Assembly (NCBI GenBank): GCA_021731165.1 | Contig: JAKFXY010000093.1 | Location: forward strand, 1-47,210 | Direction of reading: 5' to 3' | DNA: 47,210 bases | Source of the DNA: Acidobacteriota bacterium | GTDB lineage: Bacteria > Acidobacteriota > Vicinamibacteria > Vicinamibacterales > UBA2999 | Part shown: positions 8,327 through 17,374 of the stretch, one piece after another | How the letters are laid out: each line of letters opens with the position of its first letter | Position numbering within the stretch: the stretch's first letter is position 1 | The notes under the pieces: model-generated | Seen by the model: the letters and a program-made list of their open reading frames with translations, nothing else | Database searches by the model: none | Told to the model about the DNA's origin: nothing | Made by a program: the position numbers and the translations under genes

Positions 8327-8658
8327 ACGGACATCACTGGGTACGCGTGACGCCGTGCGACAGCATCCCGCTTCGCGAGGGGCGCGTGGTGACGCTCGGG
8401 GGACGCGACATCGCGATCTTCAATCTCGGCGATCGCTTCATGGCCACCGACAACCAGTGCCCGCATGAAGGCGGCCCGCTCTGCGACGGCATCGTCGCGG
8501 GAGACTCGGTCGTCTGCCCGCTTCATGCGTGGAAGTTCAAGCTGGAGACAGGTGCCGTCGAACGTCCGGCATCGAAGCATGAGTGCCTCGTGACGTATCC
8601 CACGCGCATCGAGGACGGGATCGTCGTGCTCGGACTGCCGGAGATCTCCACACCGTGA
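8323..8658 (+). CDS. nirD: Nitrite reductase small subunit, Rieske type
   Basis: 111-residue partner of NirB. It has a complete Rieske [2Fe-2S] signature: C46-P-H48 and C65-P-L-H68, within the typical CPHEGGPLC and CPLHAWKF boxes. Many enterobacterial NirD proteins lack these ligands, so this one probably binds a cluster and may carry electrons. The ATG overlaps the nirB stop by 4 bp (ATGA) and the end overlaps the next start (GTGA), which implies translational coupling. Confidence 0.93.
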   Translation: MNGHHWVRVTPCDSIPLREGRVVTLGGRDIAIFNLGDRFMATDNQCPHEGGPLCDGIVAGDSVVCPLHAWKFKLETGAVERPASKHECLVTYPTRIEDGIVVLGLPEISTP

Positions 8659-9632
8659 AGCGGCGGATTGACGCACGCGACGGCCACCTACAGGTGTCCA
8701 GCCACCGGATGTCCCTTGCCGACACCTCCGCCATCTGGAGAGAACGGGCCTCGCGTGACGGCTATCGCGCCCCGACCGCCACGTTCGGTGGGCGCCGCGT
8801 GCTCTCGCTCGAGAGTCGCCGGAGCCCGGAGCTTGCGCTGCTGGTCATGAACTATGGTGGCCGGCCAGTGATCGCCCCGGCATTGCGCGAGGTGGCGCTC
8901 GAGTCGAACAGGGCGGCACTCGCGTTCGCGGACGGGCTCATCCGCCGGCAGTTCGACATGGTGGTGCTGATGACGGGCGTGGGCACGCGCCTCCTCATGA
9001 AGATCGCCGGGCCCGTGCACGGACTCGACGCATTCGTTCAGGCGCTGGCGTCAACACGCATCGTGGCGCGCGGACTGAAGCCGGCGGCCGCCCTGCGCGA
9101 GGTGGGGCTCTCGCCGTGGGCCACGGTGCCAAGGCCGAACACCTGGCGCGAGGTGCTCACGACGCTGGATGCGCACGGCATCGACACCCCGGTGCAGGGT
9201 CTGCGGGTGGCCGTGCAGGCGTACGGCGCGCCGAATCCAGAACTGACCCTTGGCATCGAAGCTCGTGGCGCGACGGTGACGGAGGTGCCCGTGTACCAGT
9301 GGAGCCTGCCGGACGACGTCGCGCCGCTTCGCGCGGCGGTGCGTGGCTTGGTGGATGAAGAGATCGACGTCGTCCTGCTGACCGCGCCCGTACAGCTCGT
9401 GCACCTGCTGGCGGTGGCGGATGGCATGGGGCTCGACTCCGCCGTGCGCCGCGCGCTGGCGCAGGTGGTGATCGCGTCCATAGGTCCGATGACGTCGGAA
9501 GAGGTCGTGCGACAGGGATTGCGGGTGGACCTCGAGCCCTCGAATGCCAAGATGGGTGTGCTGGTCAAGGCGGCGGCAGAGCAATGCGCGAACCTTCTGC
9601 AGGCCAAACGCAGCGCGGTGATGACAAGGTAG
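8655..9632 (+). CDS. hemD: Uroporphyrinogen-III synthase (HemD-like)
   Basis: HemD cyclises hydroxymethylbilane to uroporphyrinogen III, the precursor of siroheme and heme. The roughly 325-residue protein shows the loosely conserved bilobed HemD pattern: GGRRVLSLESRRSPELALLVMNYGGRPVIAPALREV in lobe one, DMVVLMTGVGTRLL, GLRVAVQAYGAPNPELTLGIEARGATVTEVPVYQW opening lobe two, and VVIASIGPMTSEEVVRQGLRVDLEPSNAKMGVLVKA at the end. GTG at 8655 overlaps the nirD stop; the ATG at 8709 is an alternative that would trim 18 residues without touching the fold. Its place in the operon points to siroheme supply for NirB. HemD sequences are poorly conserved, so enzymatic activity is inferred from fold pattern and context. 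Confidence 0.82.
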   Translation: MKRRIDARDGHLQVSSHRMSLADTSAIWRERASRDGYRAPTATFGGRRVLSLESRRSPELALLVMNYGGRPVIAPALREVALESNRAALAFADGLIRRQFDMVVLMTGVGTRLLMKIAGPVHGLDAFVQALASTRIVARGLKPAAALREVGLSPWATVPRPNTWREVLTTLDAHGIDTPVQGLRVAVQAYGAPNPELTLGIEARGATVTEVPVYQWSLPDDVAPLRAAVRGLVDEEIDVVLLTAPVQLVHLLAVADGMGLDSAVRRALAQVVIASIGPMTSEEVVRQGLRVDLEPSNAKMGVLVKAAAEQCANLLQAKRSAVMTR

Positions 9633-9643
9633 GCATCAGCACG

Positions 9644-10369
9644 GTGAGCGAACAGAAAGTCCCGTTGGAGCCCGGTGGCCCGACCACCGAAATCAGTTTC
9701 CTGCACGAGATCGGCAGCCGCTTCGCCGCGGCTGATTCACTGCAGACGGTGCTCGGCCGCGTCGTGCACTTCGTGGCCAGTGTCGTGCAGTGCGACTCCT
9801 GCTTCATCTACGTCCTCGAGGAGGACGATCTCGTGCTGAGGGCCTCGAAGAATCCTCACGCCGACATCGTCGATCGCCTCAAGCTGCGAGTGGGCCAGGG
9901 CATTACGGGATGGGTGGCGGAGCATCGCCAGCCCGTGGCCGTGGGGTGCCACGCCTTCGAGGATCCGCGGTTTCAGGTGTTCCACGAGGTTCCCGAGGAC
10001 CACTACGAGGCGTTCCTGTCGGTGCCCGTGCTCTGCCGCGGCCGGCTCGTGGCCGTCATCAACCTCCAGCACCGGCATCCGCACGAGCACAGTTGGAGCG
10101 AGATTCAGTTGGTCTCGACCGTGGGGTTCCTCGTGGGAGCGGAGATCGAACTGGCGCGGCTCGAGAGCGAGAACAGCGAGCTGTCCGAGCGTCTCGAGAC
10201 GCGGAAGGTGCTCGATCGGGCGAAAGGAATTCTGCAGCGCGACCTCGGCATCAGCGAGGAAGAGGCCTATCTGACCATTCAGAAACAGAGCCGGCAGCGG
10301 CGGAAGTCCAAACGGGAGCTCGCCGAAGCCATCGTGCTCGGCGACGAGCTCCGCCGAACCAAGACCTGA
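9644..10369 (+). CDS. GAF-ANTAR RNA-binding antitermination regulator, probably of the nas operon
   Basis: 241 residues. A GAF sensor domain covers about residues 15-165 (ADSLQTVLGRVVHFVASVVQCDSCFIYVLEEDDLVLRAS at its start, VINLQHRHPHEH near its end), a short coiled coil follows (ARLESENSELSERLETRK), then an ANTAR domain (VLDRAKGILQRDLGISEEEAYLTIQKQSR) to the C-terminus. ANTAR proteins bind leader RNA and stop premature termination; several, such as NasR, control nitrate assimilation. The GAF domain would sense a small ligand or redox state; which one cannot be read from the sequence. The GTG at 9644, 11 bases after the hemD stop, gives a sensible N-terminus; an ATG at 9584 would overlap hemD. 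It is the last gene of the operon, suggesting autoregulation. Confidence 0.88.
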   Translation: MSEQKVPLEPGGPTTEISFLHEIGSRFAAADSLQTVLGRVVHFVASVVQCDSCFIYVLEEDDLVLRASKNPHADIVDRLKLRVGQGITGWVAEHRQPVAVGCHAFEDPRFQVFHEVPEDHYEAFLSVPVLCRGRLVAVINLQHRHPHEHSWSEIQLVSTVGFLVGAEIELARLESENSELSERLETRKVLDRAKGILQRDLGISEEEAYLTIQKQSRQRRKSKRELAEAIVLGDELRRTKT

Positions 10370-10385
10370 GCGACGGCTCTCCCGG

Positions 10386-12659
10386 CTACGGCACCGCGAT
10401 CGAGGCGGTCTTCACGCTGCTTCCCGAATCGTAGGTGGATCCCGACTTGCTCACGCCGGTGATCGTGACGGTGAACGTTCCCCTTCTCCTCGAGGCCCGC
10501 GACGTCAGCACGACCTGTCCATTGACGTCCGTCGTGCCGGCCGACGTGCTCTTGGCGAGACCCGTCCAGTTGACGGTCACCGTCGCACCCGGTACGGCCT
10601 GGTTGCTCGAATTGAGAACCGTGACCCTCGCCTGAGCTGAGTAGCTCCCGCCGCTCGAAAGCTTCGCCATCGAAATGCTTCCGACGTGCATCACCAGCGC
10701 CGGAGACTGGCTCACGGTGATGGCGACCTGCGCCGCGTCGGTGCCGCCACGGTTGTCCGTCACCGTGAGTATCGCCGTGTAGGTGCCCGGTGTCGTGTAG
10801 GTGTGCGACGGGTTGGCCGCGGTAGACGACGTGCCGTCACCAAATGTCCATGCGTAGGACGCGATGGAGCCGTCCGGATCGTAGGAGGTGCTGCCCGTGA
10901 AGGTCACTGTCAGCGGGGCGACGCCGCTCGCGGACGTCGGGCTGGCGACGGCCACCGGAAGGACGTTCGGCGGCAGGTCGTCGTTGAGGATCGTGCCGAG
11001 GGCGTCGCCGTCGAGGACGTCGATGCCGGCCGACGGAGTGCTCAGCGTGACGAGGAAGGTTTCGTCTGGCTCCTGGACGGCATCGCCGGTGACCGTGATG
11101 CCGACAATCTTCTGCGTTTCGCCCGCGGCGAAGGTGAGCACTCCAGACAATGCCACGTAGTCAGTGCCCGCCGCGGCGCTGCCGTTCGCGGTGGCAAAGC
11201 TCACCGACTGTGCCGACGCGGACGGCGTGGAGAGCGTCACCACGAAGTTCGCCGTTGTCGTTCCGCCCCCTTCGTTGACTGTCACGTCGGCGATGCTGAC
11301 GCTCGGCGTGACCGCGGTGTAGACAACAACAGGCTGATGGCTCGTCCCCAGGTAGAAGTCCTTGAGTCGGACGCTGCCGTTGGCCCCGAGGCTCAGCAGC
11401 AGGTCGTTGCCGGACACGGACTCGAAGACCTGCCCTGGCGGGTATCCCGACAGGTCGAGCGTGTCCTGACCGTCGGCACCGTAGATGACGTCGGTACCCG
11501 TCACGCGATTCGGCGCGTAGCCCGCAAACACGTTCGGATCGGCGTTGGCGGTGATCGTGTCGCTGCTCCCGGAGTTGATGAGCATCCGGATCGACACGCC
11601 CGGGCCGATGACCGCTCCAGCCATCAGGTAGGTCGTGAGGTAGTTGGCGTGTGTTGACAGCCAGCCAAGAGGGTTCAGATCCAGGCGGTATCCGGATGTG
11701 CTCGCGGTGAAAGCCGAGAGATCCAGAACGTTGTAGCCGCCGCTATCCCAGATGGCCTGCTTCGTGCGCAGCGTGGGAGTGATGTAGAGCTGGCCACCGA
11801 GGCTGTACTGGTCGATGTCCGACCGCGTGAACTGATAGGCGTCGTTCAGCGTGCGATACGCCCGTGCGCCATAGATGTACTGCAGCGCCATGATGTCGTA
11901 GCCCATGGGCGTCCCAGGCGACTCGCCAGGAAACCCGTACGACATGACGGTGCGGGTGTGATTGTCTTCATTGGCGGGGAGGGTGGGCGATCCGGAGTGT
12001 GGATGCTTGAGGCCGAGTGCGTGTCCGATCTCATGAATCAGCGTCGTGTAGCCGTGCTCACCCGCCGGATGCTGGAAGCCATTCGTGTCGCCCAGTCGGT
12101 CGTAGCTCGGGTTGAGGTGCACGTCGCCGGACAGGCTGAACATCGACGAGCCGCTTGGGTAGTAGGCGTACGCGTAGCTGGGCGCGGTGGAGCGCATGAC
12201 CCTGATGTAGCCGATCGCGCTGCTCGTTTCGGGCACCTCGACAAAGTTCACATTCATCATGGTGCCGTACCAGGCCATGATGGCGCGTACGTTCGTCTTG
12301 ACGGGTTCGCTCACCTCGCTCACGACTTCCGTCCCGTAGTAGCCGCCCGCGAACACGTCCTGCTCGTAGAAGCTGTACGTGACGGTCGTCGTGCTCAATG
12401 TGTAGCCCGAGAGTAGTGCGTCAATCCGGTAGTCACCCGAGGCCGGAATCGCGGCGACTGGCTGGGCGGGGCCGTCGTTGGGAACACGCGGGTTGTCTCC
12501 GCGTCGGCGTTCCGCTGAGCGCCCAGGGCTGTCCGGTGGATTGCCTCGGCCCTGTCCCTGCCCTTGTCCCTGCGCGAAGGCGTCGCCGGCGACAGCCGCG
12601 AACGCGACGAGGAGCACGGCAATCAACGGGCGTCGAGCACTTCGGACAATCTGGGTCAT
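10386..12659 (-). CDS. Secreted serralysin-like (M10) metalloprotease with Calx-beta and PKD domains
   Basis: 757 residues. A signal peptide (residues 1-29) precedes a GQGQGQGRG linker. The peptidase domain has the zinc motif HEIGHALGLKHP and a downstream Met-turn (VMSYGF), the metzincin hallmark of serralysins and matrixins. A serralysin-type middle region follows (AIWDSGGYNVLDLSAF; GTDVIYGADGQDTLDLSGY is like one calcium-binding RTX/M10 turn). Then come a Calx-beta domain (VSIADVTVNEGGGTTTANFVVTLS), a PKD domain (PLTVTFTGSTSYDPDGSIASYAWTFGDG) and a C-terminal Ig-like domain. Classical serralysins leave by type I secretion; here an N-terminal signal peptide and no adjacent exporter suggest Sec export. 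It converges with the nas operon 16 bp away and is probably monocistronic. Confidence 0.88.
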   Translation of the reverse strand: MTQIVRSARRPLIAVLLVAFAAVAGDAFAQGQGQGQGRGNPPDSPGRSAERRRGDNPRVPNDGPAQPVAAIPASGDYRIDALLSGYTLSTTTVTYSFYEQDVFAGGYYGTEVVSEVSEPVKTNVRAIMAWYGTMMNVNFVEVPETSSAIGYIRVMRSTAPSYAYAYYPSGSSMFSLSGDVHLNPSYDRLGDTNGFQHPAGEHGYTTLIHEIGHALGLKHPHSGSPTLPANEDNHTRTVMSYGFPGESPGTPMGYDIMALQYIYGARAYRTLNDAYQFTRSDIDQYSLGGQLYITPTLRTKQAIWDSGGYNVLDLSAFTASTSGYRLDLNPLGWLSTHANYLTTYLMAGAVIGPGVSIRMLINSGSSDTITANADPNVFAGYAPNRVTGTDVIYGADGQDTLDLSGYPPGQVFESVSGNDLLLSLGANGSVRLKDFYLGTSHQPVVVYTAVTPSVSIADVTVNEGGGTTTANFVVTLSTPSASAQSVSFATANGSAAAGTDYVALSGVLTFAAGETQKIVGITVTGDAVQEPDETFLVTLSTPSAGIDVLDGDALGTILNDDLPPNVLPVAVASPTSASGVAPLTVTFTGSTSYDPDGSIASYAWTFGDGTSSTAANPSHTYTTPGTYTAILTVTDNRGGTDAAQVAITVSQSPALVMHVGSISMAKLSSGGSYSAQARVTVLNSSNQAVPGATVTVNWTGLAKSTSAGTTDVNGQVVLTSRASRRRGTFTVTITGVSKSGSTYDSGSSVKTASIAVP

Positions 12660-12841
12660 GACGGGTCACTTCGCAAGCCGCGTGCCCTGGCGGGGGCGCG
12701 TCGGATTGCGCGATGGCGTGCAGTGACGGCCGAGCGTGATTCCCAAATCCGCGTGGAGGCTGTCAGATCTGTCGGGTTGTCATCAGGCTCGATCCGGCTC
12801 CAGTCCAGGCGACGGCCGTCCGGGAGGCCGGTTGCGGGACA

Positions 12842-12868
12842 TTGCACGAGGTGAATTTTTGCTACTAT
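12842..12868 (+). promoter_or_regulatory. Candidate sigma70-type promoter
   Basis: TTGCAC at 12842-12847 and TACTAT at 12863-12868 are separated by 15 bases, in a locally AT-rich stretch of an otherwise GC-rich gap. They lie 42 bases before the start of the small secreted protein at 12910. The spacer is shorter than the optimal 17. Confidence 0.35.
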
Positions 12869-12909
12869 CCACCCGCTCACGACAGAGCGTCCGGGCTTCA
12901 GGAGGAGTT

Positions 12910-13395
12910 ATGCAGAACTGTGTCTGTCGGTTCGGCCTGATCGCGGCCATCGTTGGCATCACGGTGTTGTCCGGCGCGGTCCCGTTCGCGCAGGGCGCCG
13001 ATCCATTTGTCGGGACCTGGGTCCTGAACGTCGACAAGTCGCAGTTCCAGGCCGCCGGCGCTGCCGTGCGGGCGCGGACGATCATCGCCGACACCAAGGG
13101 CGACATGATCGTGTTCACGCAGAATACGTATCGCGTGGGCCAGGATGGCGTGGCCAAGATCACCTACGAGGCACGATACGACGGCAAGGACTACCCGGTC
13201 ACCGGGGGGGCGTTCAGCCAGGTCTCGATTACGCGCGCGGACAATGTCCTGACGCGGAAAGGCAAGGAGCGCGGGATGGAAGTGGAGACCGCGACCTTCT
13301 CGGTGTCGCCAGATGGCATGACGCTGACCGTCGTCACCAAGGGCAACAACTACGGCCAGACGTACGGCAGTACGCAGATCTTCGAGAAGAAGTAG
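12910..13395 (+). CDS. Small secreted protein, paralogue of the one at 32528-33016
   Basis: 161 residues with a signal peptide (about 1-29, ending near FAQG). The mature part is a predicted beta-rich domain opening with FVGTWVLNVDKSQF, containing YDGKDYPVTGG and ending SPDGMTLTVVTKGNN...STQIFEKK. The same landmarks (GTW-LNV, DG-DYP, S-DG--L, final EK[KR]) occur in the protein encoded at 32528-33016, so the two are paralogues about 20 kb apart. The ATG at 12910 follows a strong AGGAGG. Function unknown; families with this 'GTW.LN...S' opening are abundant in acidobacteria-like genomes and resemble lipocalin-like secreted proteins. A weak hairpin (13397-13401 with 13414-13418) follows the stop. 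Confidence 0.75.
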   Translation: MQNCVCRFGLIAAIVGITVLSGAVPFAQGADPFVGTWVLNVDKSQFQAAGAAVRARTIIADTKGDMIVFTQNTYRVGQDGVAKITYEARYDGKDYPVTGGAFSQVSITRADNVLTRKGKERGMEVETATFSVSPDGMTLTVVTKGNNYGQTYGSTQIFEKK

Positions 13396-13421
13396 CGGCG
13401 CACTAGGCCCTACGCGCCAGA

Positions 13422-15236
13422 TCACCTCACCAGCGTCGCCTCGATCCAGCCTCGGAGGCTATTGATCAGCCAGAGCCGCGGCGCGCGCGCGACCTCACCG
13501 CGCGTGATGACGCGCTCGTGAATGTCGCCGCGCTCGAGCAGCTCGGCCCGCAACACCCCGGCCAGCAGGCCGCTCGAGACCGGAGGTGTGTATTTCACGC
13601 CATCAATCTCAACCAGGAGATTCGCGATTGTCGACTCAGTGGCCTCGCCTCGCGTGTTCCAGAGCAGCACATCGTCCACGTCCGGCCGGCCCCGGCGCGC
13701 GGCCTCATATGCCGGGCGGTGCGTCGTCTTGTTGAAGAGAAACGGGTCGCTGTCGTCGACGGGCGCGTTGGCGAAGGCCACGCGCCAGAGTGCACCCGGC
13801 GCGTCGCGGTGCTCGGTCGCCGTCAGCTCGGGCGCGCCTTCGCGATCCACCGTGAGGCGCAGCCGCCAGCAGCCTTCGCGGCGCGCAATGCGGGCTTCGT
13901 CGACAACGGATCGCACCCGCGCGGAGTTCCACGGGATGCCGAAGTAGTGGGCCGAATCCTCCATCCGCCGGAGATGCCGTTCGAGTCGGACCACGTCGCC
14001 TTGCTCGAGGCGCATCGTTTCGAGCAACCGCACCGGTGGACTCTCACGGGTACTGGCGAGGGTCGGTCCACGCCGGGCCTTGCCGGCGGACGTCGCGAAC
14101 CTCGCCTTCAGCAGGCACTCGGCGTACTCCTCCGCGGGATTGGAGTCCGCCGTGATGCCGGCTCCCACACCCATCGTGGCCTCGCCAGTGTCCCGGTCCA
14201 CGACGATCGTACGGATGGCGACGCTGAACGTGCAGTCGCCGCCTGGCTGGATCAGACCGATAGCGCCGGTGTAGAGGCCGCGCGGCGTCTGCTCCAGCTC
14301 CGAGATGATCTCCATCGTCCGGATTTTTGGTGCCCCCGTCACGGACCCGCAGGGGAAGAGCGCGGCGAAGATGTCCGCCAGCGTCGTTGCCGGCCGCAGC
14401 CGTCCCTCGATCGTCGAGCTCATCTGCCACAGTGTGGGATAGCGCTCGATTTCGAACAATCGCGGCACGTCGACGCTTCCGGTGATGGCAACGCGGCCGA
14501 TGTCGTTGCGGAGCAGGTCAACGATCATCACGTTTTCCGCCCGCTCCTTGGGCGAACCGCTCAACGCCGCGGCGAGCAGGTCGTCCTCCGCGCGCCACCG
14601 GCCACGGCGCGCCGTACCTTTCATCGGCCTGGTCCGAATGAGGTTGCCCTGACGTTCAAAGAACAGTTCGGGGGAAAAGCTGAGGACCAGGTGTCGGCCC
14701 ATATCCATCCAGGCGGAATAGGGCGCCTGCTGAGCCTCGTGCAGTTGTTCGAACCACGCCGCCAGATCGGCAGGCGCTGGCGCGTGCATGGGAAATGTCA
14801 GGTTGACCTGATAGGTGTTTCCCGCCCGGATGTGTTCCTGGGCGCGCTGCGCGAGCGCGTCGAATTCGCTTTGGGTCAGGGAGGGTTCGAAGTCTGGCAA
14901 CGACGATTGGCGCCCCGTCACGGGGCGTCCCACGGAGTCGCTGGGTGAGTGCCCGGAGTCGCCGTGAGGCGGCGACGTGGATTCGCCGCAGGGTGCCTCT
15001 TGACGGGGCGCCGACGACACCGTCTCGAACTCCGCCGCCCATGCCAGCGGGAAGCCCCCGGCGTTGTCGTAGGCCACGGCGAGGGCGACCCAGCGGCCCG
15101 CGTGCGCCGCGGCGTCGGCAAGGGCGAGGAGCTCGACGATGTCGGCGGGGCGCGTGGCGACGTGCGTCGCAACCGGTGCCTCCAGCCGCATCCGCCAGCC
15201 GCGCCCTGACGGGTCCCCGGACCGAAAGTCGATCAT
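13422..15236 (-). CDS. pabB: Aminodeoxychorismate synthase component I fused to aminodeoxychorismate lyase (PabB-PabC)
   Basis: The 604-residue protein should make 4-aminobenzoate for folate. Residues about 110-395 are the chorismate-binding PabB domain, with KGTARRG, ERAENVMIVDLLRNDIGRVA, PCGSVTGAPKIRTMEII and GVGAGITADSNPAEEY. Residues about 405-604 are a PabC-type PLP lyase of the branched-chain aminotransferase fold (LLETMRLEQGD at its start, FNKTTHR with the candidate PLP lysine, NTRGEATESTIANLLVE). Such fusions are known in several bacteria and allow ADC to pass directly to the lyase. The glutamine amidotransferase partner PabA is not in the window. The N-terminal 110 residues are less conserved and include a Pro/Ser-rich linker. 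The ATG at 15236 lies only 21 bp from the divergent response regulator. Confidence 0.92.
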   Translation of the reverse strand: MIDFRSGDPSGRGWRMRLEAPVATHVATRPADIVELLALADAAAHAGRWVALAVAYDNAGGFPLAWAAEFETVSSAPRQEAPCGESTSPPHGDSGHSPSDSVGRPVTGRQSSLPDFEPSLTQSEFDALAQRAQEHIRAGNTYQVNLTFPMHAPAPADLAAWFEQLHEAQQAPYSAWMDMGRHLVLSFSPELFFERQGNLIRTRPMKGTARRGRWRAEDDLLAAALSGSPKERAENVMIVDLLRNDIGRVAITGSVDVPRLFEIERYPTLWQMSSTIEGRLRPATTLADIFAALFPCGSVTGAPKIRTMEIISELEQTPRGLYTGAIGLIQPGGDCTFSVAIRTIVVDRDTGEATMGVGAGITADSNPAEEYAECLLKARFATSAGKARRGPTLASTRESPPVRLLETMRLEQGDVVRLERHLRRMEDSAHYFGIPWNSARVRSVVDEARIARREGCWRLRLTVDREGAPELTATEHRDAPGALWRVAFANAPVDDSDPFLFNKTTHRPAYEAARRGRPDVDDVLLWNTRGEATESTIANLLVEIDGVKYTPPVSSGLLAGVLRAELLERGDIHERVITRGEVARAPRLWLINSLRGWIEATLVR

Positions 15237-15257
15237 TTGGCGCTATTCTCAGTCGTG

Positions 15258-15944
15258 ATGATGCGCCTGCTGGTCGTGGAAGATGAGCAGAAAGTCGCCA
15301 ATGCGCTCCGAGAGGGGCTCGAGGGCGAACAGTACGAGGTCGTTGTCGAGCGGACGGGGGAAAGCGCGTTTTTCCGGGTCAACACGGAGGCGTTCGATCT
15401 GATTCTCCTCGATCTCACGCTGCCGGGGCGCGATGGCCTCGAGGTTCTACGGACGCTTCGTGACAAGGGCGTGCGGACGCCGGTTTTGGTGCTCACGGCG
15501 CGTGACACGTTGCAGGACCGGGTGCAGGGGCTCGACAGCGGCGCGGACGACTATCTCGTCAAGCCGTTTGCGTTTGCCGAGCTGCTCGCGCGTATTCGTG
15601 CGCTCCTGCGCCGTGGCCGCGAGAACGAGTCGCCGCGTCTCAGCGTGGCCGACATTACAGTCGATCTCATCACACGCAAGGTCTCCCGCTCGACCGGCCC
15701 AATCGAGCTGACCGTTCGTGAGTTCGAGCTGCTCGAGTACCTGCTTCGCCACCAGGGTCAGGTCGTGTCGCGCGAGACGCTCGCCCGGGACGTCTGGAAG
15801 GAGACCGCGCGCACGACTCCGCTCGACAATGTCATCGACGTGCACATCGCGCGGTTGCGCCGGAAGGTGGACCACGAGCAGCCCGTGCGCCTCATTCATA
15901 CCGTCCGCGGTGTCGGGTTCGTGATTCGCGAGGGAGAGCCGTGA
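15258..15944 (+). CDS. OmpR/PhoB-family response regulator, CusR/CopR-like
   Basis: 228 residues. The receiver domain (about 1-120) has the acidic pocket VVEDE, the phosphoacceptor Asp in LILLDLTLPG and the lysine in YLVKPF. A winged-helix DNA-binding domain follows (LTVREFELLEYLLRHQGQVVSRETL, ending IHTVRGVGFVIR). The sequence most resembles heavy-metal response regulators such as CusR and CopR. The kinase gene overlaps its stop (GTGA). ATG at 15258 is followed by a second ATG at 15261; either could be used. The metal link is inferred from subfamily resemblance and the nearby RND efflux genes. Confidence 0.88.
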   Translation: MMRLLVVEDEQKVANALREGLEGEQYEVVVERTGESAFFRVNTEAFDLILLDLTLPGRDGLEVLRTLRDKGVRTPVLVLTARDTLQDRVQGLDSGADDYLVKPFAFAELLARIRALLRRGRENESPRLSVADITVDLITRKVSRSTGPIELTVREFELLEYLLRHQGQVVSRETLARDVWKETARTTPLDNVIDVHIARLRRKVDHEQPVRLIHTVRGVGFVIREGEP

Positions 15945-17359
15945 CGCGCTGGTGGCGCTCCCACAGCCTGCGCGTCCGGCTGACGCTCTGGTACGTGTTC
16001 GTGATGCTCGTGGTCCTGGGAGTCTATGCCTCCGCCGTTTTTGCGTTCGTCAGCCGCAGCGCATCGGACACCCTCGATCAACGTCTCCGCGGCGACTTCC
16101 AATGGGCGGCCGCCATGGTGGATCAGACGCCCGAGGGGCGCATCACCTGGTATCAAGACGACGATACGACGGTGGATGAGGAGCGGCCATGGCTCCAGGT
16201 CTGGAGCACGGACGGGCGGTTGCTCTTCAGGAATATCGAAGCCGAGCTGAGGTCGCTCCCTGGTGACAAGGACCTTGCCTTGCTCGCCGACGGTCGCATC
16301 GTGTCGGTGACGACCGACACGGTGCCGATGCGTGTGCTCACGCGCCGCAGCAGCTTTCTGGCCGACATGGGCGCCAAGCGCGTCATTTTTCAGGTGGCGA
16401 GGTCAGAGGTGCCCATGCGCACGGACATGCGCCGCTTGATGCTGTTTCTGGCCCTTGGCCTGCCGATTGCCGTGGCCGTGGCCGGCTTTGGCAGCTACGT
16501 GCTCGCGCGCCGTGCGCTCAAGCCGGTCGAGCAGATGACCGAGCGCGCCAGGACCATCACGGCCGAACGGCTTGGCGACCGGCTTCCGGTCCATAACCCT
16601 GACGATGAGATGGGACAGTTGGCGCTGGTCTTCAACGAAACGCTCAGCCGTCTCGAGGCGTCGTTCGAACAGATGCGGCGGTTCACCTCTGACGCGTCGC
16701 ACGAGTTGCGAACCCCTCTGACCGCGATCCGCTCCGTGGGCGAGGTCGGCCTGCGCGGTGGCCATCGAGACGAATCCGCCTACCGGACGATTATCGGCAG
16801 CATGCTGGAGGAGGTCGATCGGCTGGCGAGCCTCGTGGATCGTCTGCTGACGCTGTCGCGATCTGAAACCGGTCACGCGCAGCTGTCGGTTGAGGACATC
16901 GATCTGGGTGCGCTCGCGGCCGACGTGGTCGCCCATCTTGGCGTGCTGGGCGAGGAGAAGCGCCAGTCCATCACGATCGACGCGCCCAAGGCCGTGCATG
17001 CGTCAGGCGATCGCCTGTCCATCCGTCAGGCGCTCATCAACCTCGTGGACAACGCCATCAAGTTCAGCCCGGCGGGTGGTCTCATCCGCATCGCCGTCGG
17101 GGAAACGGGCAGCTCCGCCGTGATTGACGTGAGTGACAATGGGGCCGGAGTCCCTGACGAGGCGCGGTCGCGGATTTTCGATCGCTTCTATCGTGCTCCG
17201 GGCGCTGTCGTGGGCGCCGGCCTCGGCCTTTCGATCGCCAAGGGTGCTGTCGAGGCGACGGCCGGGCGGCTCGTGTTGCACCGGAGCGGGCCGGAGGGGA
17301 GTACGTTCCGTATCACCCTTCCCCGATGGAGCGCGGAACGAGATCGCGCCGCGGGATGA
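15941..17359 (+). CDS. Sensor histidine kinase, heavy-metal sensor (CusS-like) type
   Basis: 472 residues. Two membrane segments (about 13-35 and 166-188) flank a periplasmic sensor domain. HAMP follows (RRALKPVEQMTERARTI...), then HisKA with the phosphorylated His in DASHELRTPLTAIR, and the ATPase domain with N-box LVDNAIKFSP, VSDNGAGVP and a glycine-rich GAGLGLSIAKG. The layout and length match the heavy-metal sensor kinase subfamily that pairs with CusR/CopR-like regulators. GTG start at 15941 overlaps the regulator stop. The periplasmic domain has no obvious His/Met cluster, so the sensed signal is uncertain. Confidence 0.88.
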   Translation: MTRWWRSHSLRVRLTLWYVFVMLVVLGVYASAVFAFVSRSASDTLDQRLRGDFQWAAAMVDQTPEGRITWYQDDDTTVDEERPWLQVWSTDGRLLFRNIEAELRSLPGDKDLALLADGRIVSVTTDTVPMRVLTRRSSFLADMGAKRVIFQVARSEVPMRTDMRRLMLFLALGLPIAVAVAGFGSYVLARRALKPVEQMTERARTITAERLGDRLPVHNPDDEMGQLALVFNETLSRLEASFEQMRRFTSDASHELRTPLTAIRSVGEVGLRGGHRDESAYRTIIGSMLEEVDRLASLVDRLLTLSRSETGHAQLSVEDIDLGALAADVVAHLGVLGEEKRQSITIDAPKAVHASGDRLSIRQALINLVDNAIKFSPAGGLIRIAVGETGSSAVIDVSDNGAGVPDEARSRIFDRFYRAPGAVVGAGLGLSIAKGAVEATAGRLVLHRSGPEGSTFRITLPRWSAERDRAAG

Positions 17360-17374
17360 GGCGGGCTCGGGGCA

